NCBI GenBank assembly: GCA_021160245.1
Contig: JAGHCW010000235.1
Span: 1 to 22,197, forward strand
Length of the DNA stretch: 22,197 nucleotides
Direction: 5' to 3'
Origin: a bacterium
GTDB lineage: Bacteria; B130-G9
The notes under the pieces were generated by a model. The model was not told the DNA's origin. It made no database searches and worked only from the letters and a program-made list of their open reading frames with translations. How positions within the stretch are numbered: position 1 is the stretch's first letter; every line of letters begins with the position of its first letter. Position numbers and translations under genes: made by a program. Below are positions 13,470 through 21,325 of the stretch, in pieces.

Positions 13470-16119
13470 ACTCAGGGATTTGTTCCTAGATTATTTCACC
13501 GATAAAAAGCACAAACTCGTCCGCTCAGCGCCTCTTATCCCGGCCAAGGATCCGACGCTCCTTTTCACAAACGCCGGGATGGTTCAGTTCAAGGACGTAT
13601 TCATCGGCAAGGACAAGAGGCCATATTCGCGTGCGACATCGTGCCAGAAGTGCTTGCGAGTTTCCGGCAAGCACAATGACCTTGAGCAGGTTGGCTACGA
13701 CGTGACGCATAACACGTTTTTTGAGATGCTCGGCAACTTCTCGTTCGGGGATTATTTCAAAGAGGCGGCAATTGAGTTCGCGTGGGAGTTCATCGTTCAG
13801 ACCGTCAATATCCCAGCCGAGAGGCTATGGATAACCGTTCTTGATGGCGACGACGAGGCGCGGCGACTCTGGGAAGCGATTGGCGTAAGCGCGGATCGCG
13901 TTGTCAGCCTCGGCGAGAAGGATAATTTCTGGGCGATGGCGGATGTCGGGCCTTGTGGGCCGTGCAGCGAGATCAATTTTGACCTCGGTGTGGACGTTGG
14001 ATGCGGAAAATCCACCTGTGGGCCGGACTGCGATTGCGGTCGCTTCTTTGAGATTTGGAATCTGGTCTTCATGCAGTTCGACCGCGGCCCTGATGGCGTC
14101 TTGACGCCGCTGCCAGCCCCGTCGGTCGATACCGGCATGGGTTTTGAGCGCCTCGCCTGCGTCTGTCAGGGGAAGACCTCTATCTTCGACACGGATATAT
14201 TCATGCCGATACAGATGGCCTTAAGCGAACTCAGTGGTGTGGCGATTACGAGCGAGGGGCAAGATGGGACGGCCTTTCGGGCAATATCTGACCACATCAG
14301 GTCGCACTGCTTTCTGCTTGCGGACGGCATCATGCCTGCCAACGATGGGCGCGGCTATGTTCTCCGTCGGTTAATCCGCCGGGCAGCTCGATTCGGGCAG
14401 TCTCTTGGTCTCCATGAGCCGTTTCTCTATAATCTAGCGCCCGAGGTCATTTCGCAAATGGGTCGCGCCTATCCCGAGCTGCGGACCCAACAGGAGATGA
14501 TAACGAGAGTCATCAAAAGCGAGGAGGAGCGCTTCCAGGATACACTGAACCGCGCCATGCCGCTCGTTATGGAACACGTTGACGAGGTCAAGCAGGCCGG
14601 CGGCTCAGTGCTTGACGGCGATAAGGTCTTCTCGTTTTACGACACGTTCGGTTTCCCGCTCGACCTTGTCCGCGACATCGCGAAAGAGAATGGGCTTGAG
14701 GTCGATGAGAAGGGCTTTGAGCGAGCGATGCTCGGACAGAAGGAGAAAGCGAGAGCTGCCACGGCGGGGCATCTTGAAAAGGGGACGGAGGATAGTTCCC
14801 ACTGCGACCTGTGCAAGTCGTGTTTCAATGGATATGAGAGTCTCAAGCCCAGCGAAAGCCACGTGGAGCGGCTTATTAGAGTTGCGGGGAACGTCCGTGA
14901 GATTTCCGAGAGCGCATCGGAAGGAGACAATGTCGAGCTAGTGCTTGATAGGACACCTTTCTATGCTGAATCTGGGGGGCAAGTCTCGGACACCGGGAAG
15001 ATCGTATCGGAAAACGCTCACGTTGAGATTGAATCCGTTCAGAAGACTGCAAGCGGCGCCATAATTCACGGCGGGGTCGTTAAAACCGGCATTCTGAAGA
15101 CTGGCGAGGCTGTCATCTCGGAAGTTGACTGTGACCGGCGCTGCGCCATCGAACGTGGCCACACCGCGACACACCTGTTGCATTTTGCGCTGCGGTCGAT
15201 ACTGGGAGAGCACGTTAAGCAGGCCGGGTCCCTCGTTGAACCTGACAGGCTTCGCTTTGACTTCTCGCACTTTGGGCCCGTTTCCGAACGCGAGCTCTTA
15301 ATAATCGAATCGCTCGTGAATGCGAAGATCAGGGAAGACCTTGAGGTTACGGCGGACGAGATGTCGTTTGACGAGGCGCTCGATCAAGGCGCTCTTGCAT
15401 TTTTCGGCGATAAGTATGGCGATCGAGTTCGTATGGTCAGTGCGGGCGGCTTCAGCAAGGAGCTCTGTGGCGGAACGCACGTTGCTCGGACGGGCCAGAT
15501 CGGGATTCTTAGGATATTGAGTTCCGGCAGCATCTCGGCTGGCGTGAGGCGCATCGAGGCGCTCACGGGTGAGAGGGCGCTTGAGGACGACCGCCAGAAG
15601 ATTCTCGAGCTCAAGAGTGTTTCTGATCTACTCAAAACTCCTTTGGGCAAAATAGTGGGCAAAGTGCAGGCGATGTTGGATGAGATCAAGGCCCTTCGTC
15701 GTGACTTGGCCGAGGCTGAGGAGCGCGTTATCGGAACTGTGGTTGTTGATTTCCTCAAGAGGGCGGATTTGGTTCACGGCGCGAAAGCCATCTATGAGAA
15801 CGTGGGCCATGAGCGAATGGACTACCTTCGGAGAATTTCCGACGAATTGAAGACATGCGCGAAGACCGTGGCTGTATTAGGCGCATCCGACGGAAAGAGG
15901 GGATTGCTTATCTGCGCTGTGACAGACGACTTGACAAATAGGCTGGATGCGAGTCATATCATAAAGACAATAGCGGCGAAAGTTGGCGGAAGCGGCGGCG
16001 GCCGAAAGAACTTCGCGCAGGCTGGGTGTTCTGACCCCAAGCGGCTTAATGAGGCGCTTTCTTATGCGAAAGAGGTAGTTTCGGACGCTCTAGCGGCGTC
16101 GAAGAGGACAACCAGTTGA
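13453..16119 (+). CDS. alaS: Alanine--tRNA ligase
   Basis: Full-length cytoplasmic AlaRS of about 888 residues that charges tRNA-Ala. The aminoacylation core shows TNAGMVQFKDVFIG, FFEMLGNFSFGDYFKEAA, GPCGPCSEI, a Cys cluster (CGKSTCGPDCDC), EIWNLVFMQFDR, DTGMGFERLA and DGRGYVLRRLIRRAARFG. The editing domain has HTATHLLH (about residue 570) and CGGTH (about 672), the zinc-type HxxxH/CxxxH set. The C-terminal C-Ala domain ends with GGSGGGRKNFAQAG. ATG 13453 gives the usual start MKTASELRDLF; a TTG at 13447 with GGAG 6 bases upstream is a possible alternative. An unusual CDLCKSC sits where other AlaRS have a short linker before the editing region. The stop overlaps the next gene (TTGA). Confidence 0.97.
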   Translation: MKTASELRDLFLDYFTDKKHKLVRSAPLIPAKDPTLLFTNAGMVQFKDVFIGKDKRPYSRATSCQKCLRVSGKHNDLEQVGYDVTHNTFFEMLGNFSFGDYFKEAAIEFAWEFIVQTVNIPAERLWITVLDGDDEARRLWEAIGVSADRVVSLGEKDNFWAMADVGPCGPCSEINFDLGVDVGCGKSTCGPDCDCGRFFEIWNLVFMQFDRGPDGVLTPLPAPSVDTGMGFERLACVCQGKTSIFDTDIFMPIQMALSELSGVAITSEGQDGTAFRAISDHIRSHCFLLADGIMPANDGRGYVLRRLIRRAARFGQSLGLHEPFLYNLAPEVISQMGRAYPELRTQQEMITRVIKSEEERFQDTLNRAMPLVMEHVDEVKQAGGSVLDGDKVFSFYDTFGFPLDLVRDIAKENGLEVDEKGFERAMLGQKEKARAATAGHLEKGTEDSSHCDLCKSCFNGYESLKPSESHVERLIRVAGNVREISESASEGDNVELVLDRTPFYAESGGQVSDTGKIVSENAHVEIESVQKTASGAIIHGGVVKTGILKTGEAVISEVDCDRRCAIERGHTATHLLHFALRSILGEHVKQAGSLVEPDRLRFDFSHFGPVSERELLIIESLVNAKIREDLEVTADEMSFDEALDQGALAFFGDKYGDRVRMVSAGGFSKELCGGTHVARTGQIGILRILSSGSISAGVRRIEALTGERALEDDRQKILELKSVSDLLKTPLGKIVGKVQAMLDEIKALRRDLAEAEERVIGTVVVDFLKRADLVHGAKAIYENVGHERMDYLRRISDELKTCAKTVAVLGASDGKRGLLICAVTDDLTNRLDASHIIKTIAAKVGGSGGGRKNFAQAGCSDPKRLNEALSYAKEVVSDALAASKRTTS

Positions 16120-16823
16120 TTCTGATTAGAGATTTGAAAGGCTCAGGCATAGTGGCTTTTGCCACGCTTCTTTTCGTGTTGCTCATCAGTGCAGACGCTA
16201 GTGGCGATTTTGTCTGCAAGTTGCGGTCGGATGGCGTTATTCAGGTCGTCCATAGGAGTAACTCTGATGCACTGGTGGCCCCGACCAGACCAGCTGGGCG
16301 GGCGGACGCAACTAGCGCTCGCGGCACGCCTTCATATTCAGAGATTTTGTCGCTTGCGACGAGTATTGCTGGTCAGCATGGTCTTGACCCGGCGCTCATC
16401 AAAGCGGTCATCAAGATTGAGTCGGACTTTGATCCTTATGCCATATCATCCAAAGGAGCGAGGGGGTTGATGCAGCTATTGCCCTCGACCGCGCGGCTCT
16501 ATGACTTGAAGAATTACTACGACCCGGCGGGCAACATTGACGCCGGAGTGAGGCACTTGAAGAAACTTCTCACCAAGTATGACTTCAAACTCGACCTCGC
16601 CCTGGCCGCGTACAATGCCGGCTCGCGCGCAGTGGATTCCTATTCAGGCGTTCCTCCCTACAAAGAAACGGTCAGGTTTGTAGCAAAAGTCAAGAGGGCC
16701 TATCGGCGTTTTGGGGGCCGGTTACGCGGCACAGGCGCTACGTTTTCAGGGAGATCGGGTCTCAGTCGAAATATCCGGGCAGACGGTATAATCGTCATTC
16801 GATCGTTCGGCTCCAGAAATTAA
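16116..16823 (+). CDS. Soluble lytic murein transglycosylase (SLT domain)
   Basis: A 235-residue exported enzyme that cleaves peptidoglycan glycan strands to 1,6-anhydro-muramyl products. An N-terminal signal sequence (IVAFATLLFVLLISADASG) precedes a short DUF4124-like segment (DFVCKLRSDGVIQVVH), and the SLT domain follows from about residue 75. The catalytic Glu is E102 in KIESDFDPYAIS, followed by SKGARGLMQLLPSTA and AAYNAGS (164-170), all standard family motifs. The basic Gly/Arg-rich C-terminal tail after YRRFGGRLRG is non-conserved. The TTG start overlaps the alaS stop in TTGA with a GAGG 8 or so bases upstream; a GTG at 16152 would still leave a signal peptide. Translational coupling with alaS is likely. 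Confidence 0.9.
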   Translation: MILIRDLKGSGIVAFATLLFVLLISADASGDFVCKLRSDGVIQVVHRSNSDALVAPTRPAGRADATSARGTPSYSEILSLATSIAGQHGLDPALIKAVIKIESDFDPYAISSKGARGLMQLLPSTARLYDLKNYYDPAGNIDAGVRHLKKLLTKYDFKLDLALAAYNAGSRAVDSYSGVPPYKETVRFVAKVKRAYRRFGGRLRGTGATFSGRSGLSRNIRADGIIVIRSFGSRN

Positions 16824-16873
16824 GTAATGAACAGCACAGGGTCAGGCGAACGCTTTCCCCAGGAACTCGATTG

Positions 16874-17296
16874 ATGTTCATACGGACGCGCAACCTGCTG
16901 GGCTTGGTAGGTTTTTTTCTGGCTTCAATCGCAGTCTTCAGTCTTGGAGCGGCCTCGCTTGATCAAGTCGAGTCTCAGGCGGCTTCAGAGAACCGTGCCG
17001 AGGCGCCTCGATTGCTGATCAGATTTTATCAGCGAGTGATTTCACCAGTTAATGGCAGCTCATGCCAGATGTGGCCATCCTGTTCAGCCTACTCAAGCCA
17101 AGCGTTTCGGGAGCATGGTTTTGTCAAAGGTTTTTTGTTGACGTCAGATAGGCTCATTCGCTGCAATCCTTGGGCCGGGCCGCATTACCCCTATATTGTT
17201 AGGGATGGCCGTGTTCTGCTTTCGGACCCGCTTCATCGGAATACTTGGTGGTGGCAAAAGAGGGGGAGGGCGAGGATTGTCAGAACAGCACACTAA
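16874..17296 (+). CDS. yidD: Membrane protein insertion efficiency factor YidD, with N-terminal signal/TM segment
   Basis: A 140-residue protein whose C-terminal 85 residues match YidD: LIRFYQRVISPVNGSSCQMWPSCSAYSSQAF, then GFLLTSDRLIRCNPW and HYPYIVRDG with a terminal basic stretch. YidD assists YidC-dependent membrane protein insertion. Classical YidD is about 70-90 residues with an amphipathic N-terminus. Here an extra hydrophobic segment (LLGLVGFFLASIAVFSLGAASL) precedes a short linker, so this copy is probably exported or membrane-anchored, which is unusual for a protein thought to work on the cytoplasmic face. ATG 16874 has AGGA 9 bases upstream; a TTG precedes it directly. The cysteines of the YidD core are present. 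The 3' end overlaps the kinase gene by 20 bp. Confidence 0.9.
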   Translation: MFIRTRNLLGLVGFFLASIAVFSLGAASLDQVESQAASENRAEAPRLLIRFYQRVISPVNGSSCQMWPSCSAYSSQAFREHGFVKGFLLTSDRLIRCNPWAGPHYPYIVRDGRVLLSDPLHRNTWWWQKRGRARIVRTAH

Positions 17297-18962
17297 GCCG
17301 ACGCTCCCATTTTGCTGGGAGGTGAAGGAGTGTGATCGGGATGAGTGCCCGCTCTACAAGAATCCCGGCATTGCGTGTTGGCTGGTTGACAACACGCTTT
17401 GTGATGGTCAGACGACATCGTTCGAGGACAGATTCCTCATGGTCTGCTCTCGTTGTCCTGTCTTTCTCGAGGTGCGCAAGAGAGCAAAAGGGCGGCGCCT
17501 CTCTGACAAGGCCATGCTCGCCACGTTTGACCGGATGGTCAACAATCTTTACTCGTATCACATCTCGCTCCGGGACACCAACAAGATGCTTGAGCAGAAG
17601 GTTGGTACTTTGCGGTCTGTGCAGGAGCTCAGCCAGGCATTGCTCGGCTCTTACAAGCCTGAGGAGGTGTTATATATGGTTCTCACCGCCCTCACGGCGG
17701 GCGAGGGCTTTGCCTTTAATCGTGCATTCCTATTTCTAGTTGATAGTAAGGGGGAGTATCTTGAGGGAAAACTCGCGGTTGGGCCTGATGATTACGAGGC
17801 GGCGAGCCGAATCTGGAGCGATCTGTCTGCCGAGAAGATGCCGCTCAAGGAGTTGATGAGCAATTGGGACGAAAAGAAACTGGAGACCGGCATCAACAAG
17901 ATGATTCGATCATTCCGTTTTGCGCTTATCGATCAGGAGAATGTTCTGAACCAGTCTCTATTGGAGAATAGGATCATCAACGTGCCCGATGCCTCGTCCG
18001 ATAAGAGGGCCTGGAAAGCGGCGGAGGTTCTTAAGTCAAATGCCTTCGCTGTATTTCCGCTAATGAAGGGCCAGCGCAGAATTGGAGTTATAGCGGTTGA
18101 CAATTTCGTGACACGGAACCCCATCCTTGATGAGGAGATCGAGCCGCTCGTTCCGTTCACGTCCTTTGCCGCAATCGCGGTCGATAATGCCGCATTGCAC
18201 GAGGAGTTAAATCGCCAGATAGCCGATCTTCGAAAAGCTCATAAGAGGTTACGTTCTCAGCGTAAGGCGATTAAGCGATCGCAGCAGCTTGCTGAGATGG
18301 GCCGTCTTTCGGCAGACTTGGCCCATGAGATAAGGAACCCGATGACGCTCATTGGTGGGTTTGCCCGGAATATCGCTAAGGCGTTGCCAGAAGATTCTGA
18401 ACTTCGAGGTAAGGCGCAGATAATTGCGGATGAGGTGTTACGTCTTGAGACACTTCTATCACAAGCTTTGACTATGACCAAAGAAGAGAAGCCGAATCTC
18501 GAGCTTGAGGATGTCAATTTCCTCGTTATGGAGACGTTGAAACTTATTGAGTCGGAATGCGAGCAAAAGTCGATAGAGCTGCTTCTAGACCTTTCGCAGC
18601 CTCTCCCTCAGGTGTGGATGGACCGGGACAGGATGAAGGAGGTATTGATCAATCTTATACAGAATGCGATGGAAGCCATGCCCGAAGGTGGTATCCTGAC
18701 GCTCTCAACGAGGCAGCAGGACGAGAGAATTCTATTGTCCGTGGCGGATACGGGCGTCGGCATACCCAAGAGCGACGAGGAGATGATCTTCAATCCGTTC
18801 TACACGACTAGAGCGTCTGGAACGGGGCTTGGGCTACCGCTCGCAAACCGTATAATTGACGCGATGAGCGGAAGCATCACGGTCGAAAGCGAGATGGGCC
18901 GCGGCTCGACCTTTACCGTGAGCCTACCGCTGAAACGACGTGACAATCACGAGTCATCGTAG
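17277..18962 (+). CDS. Two-CW/GAF domain sensor histidine kinase
   Basis: A 561-residue soluble sensor kinase with no transmembrane segment. The N-terminus has the two-CW cysteine motif: FCWEVKECDRDECPLYKN...CW (C13, C19, C24, C34), then LCDGQ and CSRCPVF, suggesting metal or redox sensing. A GAF domain covers roughly residues 95-310 (GEGFAFNRAFLFLVD to VPFTSFAAIAVDNAALHEEL), followed by a charged coiled coil (LRKAHKRLRSQRKAIKRS). HisKA has H350 in LAHEIRNPMTLIGGF. HATPase_c shows NLIQNAMEAM, VADTGVGIP, NPFYTTRASGTGLGL and SEMGRGSTFTVSLPL. I chose TTG 17277 because GGAGGG ends 6 bases before it and the two-CW motif starts directly after; longer frames run into Gly/Arg-rich shadow sequence of yidD. 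The receiver gene 64 bp downstream is the likely partner. Confidence 0.92.
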   Translation: MSEQHTKPTLPFCWEVKECDRDECPLYKNPGIACWLVDNTLCDGQTTSFEDRFLMVCSRCPVFLEVRKRAKGRRLSDKAMLATFDRMVNNLYSYHISLRDTNKMLEQKVGTLRSVQELSQALLGSYKPEEVLYMVLTALTAGEGFAFNRAFLFLVDSKGEYLEGKLAVGPDDYEAASRIWSDLSAEKMPLKELMSNWDEKKLETGINKMIRSFRFALIDQENVLNQSLLENRIINVPDASSDKRAWKAAEVLKSNAFAVFPLMKGQRRIGVIAVDNFVTRNPILDEEIEPLVPFTSFAAIAVDNAALHEELNRQIADLRKAHKRLRSQRKAIKRSQQLAEMGRLSADLAHEIRNPMTLIGGFARNIAKALPEDSELRGKAQIIADEVLRLETLLSQALTMTKEEKPNLELEDVNFLVMETLKLIESECEQKSIELLLDLSQPLPQVWMDRDRMKEVLINLIQNAMEAMPEGGILTLSTRQQDERILLSVADTGVGIPKSDEEMIFNPFYTTRASGTGLGLPLANRIIDAMSGSITVESEMGRGSTFTVSLPLKRRDNHESS

Positions 18963-19026
18963 TTTGATGGGTTGTATATTTAGTACCGGATAAATAGATC
19001 TATTGGTCGCTCAAGGAAAGCGAGAG

Positions 19027-19413
19027 GTGAACGCAGATATGGATAGGGTGTTGGTTATTGATGATGATGCGTCGCTGAGAATGCTCTACAAGGATGAGCT
19101 TTCGAGCGAGGGCTGGGAAGTGGAGCTGGCGTCGTCAGGCGAGGAGGCGTTGGAAATAATGTCCCAGAGGAGGCCGGACATTGTTGTTCTGGACATAAGA
19201 ATGGATGGGATTGACGGCCTGGAGACCCTGCAGTGTATGATGACAGGCGACAAGTCCATCCCAGTGGTTCTGAATACGGCCTATAGCAGCTACCAGGACG
19301 ATTTTAGAACATGGGCGGCCGATGCTTATGTTGTGAAGTCCTCGGACCTAACCGAGCTGAAAACGACGATTCGCAAGATACTCCAGAGCGTCCAGGCGAA
19401 GGATGCCAATTAG
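19027..19413 (+). CDS. Stand-alone response regulator receiver domain
   Basis: A 128-residue CheY-type receiver without an output domain. The acidic pocket is D12-D14 (LVIDDDASLRML), the phosphoacceptor is D56 in VVLDIRMDGIDG, the switch Thr is T84 (VVLNTAYSS) and the conserved Lys is K104 (YVVKSSDL). The C-terminus ends soon after alpha-5. It lies just downstream of the two-CW kinase and probably relays its phosphoryl group to another kinase, phosphotransferase or effector elsewhere. The start could be GTG 19027 (AAGGA 9 bases upstream) or ATG 19039, which would give MDRVLVIDDD. It is upstream of nadB on the same strand, separated by 57 bp. Confidence 0.9.
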   Translation: MNADMDRVLVIDDDASLRMLYKDELSSEGWEVELASSGEEALEIMSQRRPDIVVLDIRMDGIDGLETLQCMMTGDKSIPVVLNTAYSSYQDDFRTWAADAYVVKSSDLTELKTTIRKILQSVQAKDAN

Positions 19414-19470
19414 ACCATCAACCGAGGTTTTTAAGACTCTGGCTTGCATTGATAGGATGATGAACGATAG

Positions 19471-21075
19471 ATGAGTTGGGAAACTAGGGAAATCGATTTC
19501 CTCGTCATCGGTAGTGGCGTTGCCGGATTGCGAGCGGCCATTGAGCTGCAACAAGCAGGGCGAGTTCTGATTCTCGCCAAGTCCGCCGTTTCAGAGGGCA
19601 GCACGGAATATGCCCAGGGCGGCGTCGCGGTGGCGCTGAGCGATGATGATCGGATTAGCTTCCATGAACAGGACACCCTGAAGGTCGGCGCCGGACTATG
19701 TGATAAGGAGGCCGTGCAGATACTCGTTACTGAGGGGCCGGACCGCATAGAGGAACTGATCAAATGGGGCGCCTCGTTTGACACGGCGGACGGGAAGCTC
19801 TGGTTCAGTCGGGAAGCGGCGCACAGTCGCGACAGAATAATCCACTCGGGCGGCGATTCAACTGGGGCGGAGATTGAGCGAGCTCTTATTGCAAAAGCGC
19901 GAACATTGGATAACATAGAATTTGTTGATTACGGATTCACGGTGGATCTCATCGTTGACGACGGCATCTGCAAGGGCGCCTTCGTTCTTGTGGGTCTAGA
20001 CGTCCCTCGCCTTGTCTGTGTCAAGGCTCGCGCGACGGTGCTGGCTACGGGAGGCGCGGGTCAGGTTTTTAGCTTCACAACCAATCCTGAAGTGGCAACC
20101 GGCGACGGCGTAGCCATCGCGTTTAGAGCCGGCGCGGACCTCGTTGACATGGAGTTTGTGCAATTTCATCCGACGACACTGTGCGCAGAGGGCGTGCCGG
20201 CCTTTCTTCTCTCCGAGGCAATGAGGGGCGAGGGAGGCGTTCTGCGGAACTCGGATGGCAAACGCTTCATGGAGAATTATCATGAAGATGCTGAGCTTGC
20301 GCCTCGTGACATTGTGTCCCAGGCGATGGCAAGTGAGATAAAAGCGACGGGCGGTCGGAGGCTTTATCTTGACCTTCGGCATCTTCCCGCCGGCTTCGTG
20401 AAGGGGAGATTTCCACGGATATACGAGACCTGCCTCGGCCACGGTCTTCGCGCAGACCTCGACCTATTGCCCGTTCACCCAGCTGCTCATTATATGATTG
20501 GCGGCGTAAAATCTGACAAGAATGGCAGAACGACGCTCATGGGACTCTTCGCTTGCGGAGAAGTGGCCTGCGCAGGGGTCCACGGCGCGAACCGGCTGGC
20601 CTCAAACTCACTTCTTGAGGGCGTTGTGTTCGGGAAGCGGGCGGGCCAAGCGGCGCAGGCATCGGGTCTTGCACCTTCGAGCGCGCCGGATTCACTTTTG
20701 GGTGATTTTCATAGGGCTATGGGCTCCGGTTCCCACGAGCTGCCGACGGACGAGGTTATTGCTGCAAGGGAAACTGTCAGAAAAACAATGTGGAAGCAGG
20801 TGGGGATTGTGCGAGATGCAGAAGGACTTGGGAGTGCAGATGAATGTCTCAGAGCTCTTGAACACATCTCCGGGCTCAAGACGCCTCATCCCCAATTGAT
20901 GGAGGCTAGAAACATCTTCTATGTCGGAGCAGCCATTTGCCACGCTGCTCAAATGCGCACCGAGAGCAGAGGCACTCATTCCAGATCGGACTACCCTAAG
21001 CAGAGCGACCCGAAATGGCTAAGACATCTGGTTCTCTCGGCGAGTGATGGGCTTGAGGGTCTATTTTCAAGATGA
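19471..21075 (+). CDS. nadB: L-aspartate oxidase
   Basis: A 534-residue FAD-dependent enzyme that oxidises L-aspartate to iminoaspartate, the first step of de novo NAD synthesis. Normal length. The dinucleotide-binding GSGVAGLRAAIEL is at the N-terminus. Family motifs follow in order: GSTEYAQGGVAVAL, REAAHSRDRIIHSGGDSTG, GGAGQVFSFTTNPEVATGDG, MEFVQFHPTTLC, the active-site-side HYMIGGVKSD and GLFACGEVACAGVHGANRLASNSLLEGVVFG, and the C-terminal ESRGTHSRSDYP typical of NadB over succinate dehydrogenase. ATG 19471 is followed by MSWETREIDFLVIGSG. nadA and nadC are not in the window, so nadB is separated from its usual partners and may be the last gene of the pilT-to-nadB cluster. Confidence 0.96.
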   Translation: MSWETREIDFLVIGSGVAGLRAAIELQQAGRVLILAKSAVSEGSTEYAQGGVAVALSDDDRISFHEQDTLKVGAGLCDKEAVQILVTEGPDRIEELIKWGASFDTADGKLWFSREAAHSRDRIIHSGGDSTGAEIERALIAKARTLDNIEFVDYGFTVDLIVDDGICKGAFVLVGLDVPRLVCVKARATVLATGGAGQVFSFTTNPEVATGDGVAIAFRAGADLVDMEFVQFHPTTLCAEGVPAFLLSEAMRGEGGVLRNSDGKRFMENYHEDAELAPRDIVSQAMASEIKATGGRRLYLDLRHLPAGFVKGRFPRIYETCLGHGLRADLDLLPVHPAAHYMIGGVKSDKNGRTTLMGLFACGEVACAGVHGANRLASNSLLEGVVFGKRAGQAAQASGLAPSSAPDSLLGDFHRAMGSGSHELPTDEVIAARETVRKTMWKQVGIVRDAEGLGSADECLRALEHISGLKTPHPQLMEARNIFYVGAAICHAAQMRTESRGTHSRSDYPKQSDPKWLRHLVLSASDGLEGLFSR

Positions 21076-21325
21076 TCTGCGCCAGATTCGATCTATTGGA
21101 CAACCTTTTCCGGTCTGTCTATTCGTGTAACACGCGGGGAATTATCTGGCCGCTTGGAAGGCCGGACGTACAGAGCGAATCTGGTTATTGGGGTATTGCG
21201 AATTGGGCTTGCTTCAATAAGGATGCTTGTGGTATTCTGTCAACTTGGAATTATTGGACGAAGGTCGCTTTGGAACGAGGAGTCTTTTTCCTCTGCTCAA
21301 GGCCTTAGAATTGAAAGGAGATAAT
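21076..21325. other. Intergenic region between nadB and the vWA gene
   Basis: No protein-like frame is seen here. A GC-rich hairpin with stem TCTGGCC/GGCCGGA (21145-21166, one G-U pair, 8-nt loop) follows nadB by about 70 bp and could end the upstream transcript, but it lacks a T-tract. The probable promoter of the next gene is at 21209-21238. A frame at 21072-21308 overlapping the nadB stop as ATGA was considered and not called. Confidence 0.4.
21209..21238 (+). promoter_or_regulatory. Predicted extended -10 promoter of the vWA gene
   Basis: TTGCTT (21209-21214) is followed after 18 bases by TATTCT (21233-21238), which is preceded by TG at 21230-21231 in TGGTATTCT, an extended -10. The leader to ATG 21326 would be about 80 nt. 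Prediction by eye only. Confidence 0.4.

Noticed and set aside
21072-21308. 78-codon frame overlapping the nadB stop as ATGA
   Set aside because: No family resemblance, spans the GC hairpin and the predicted vWA promoter, and has no ribosome-binding site of its own.
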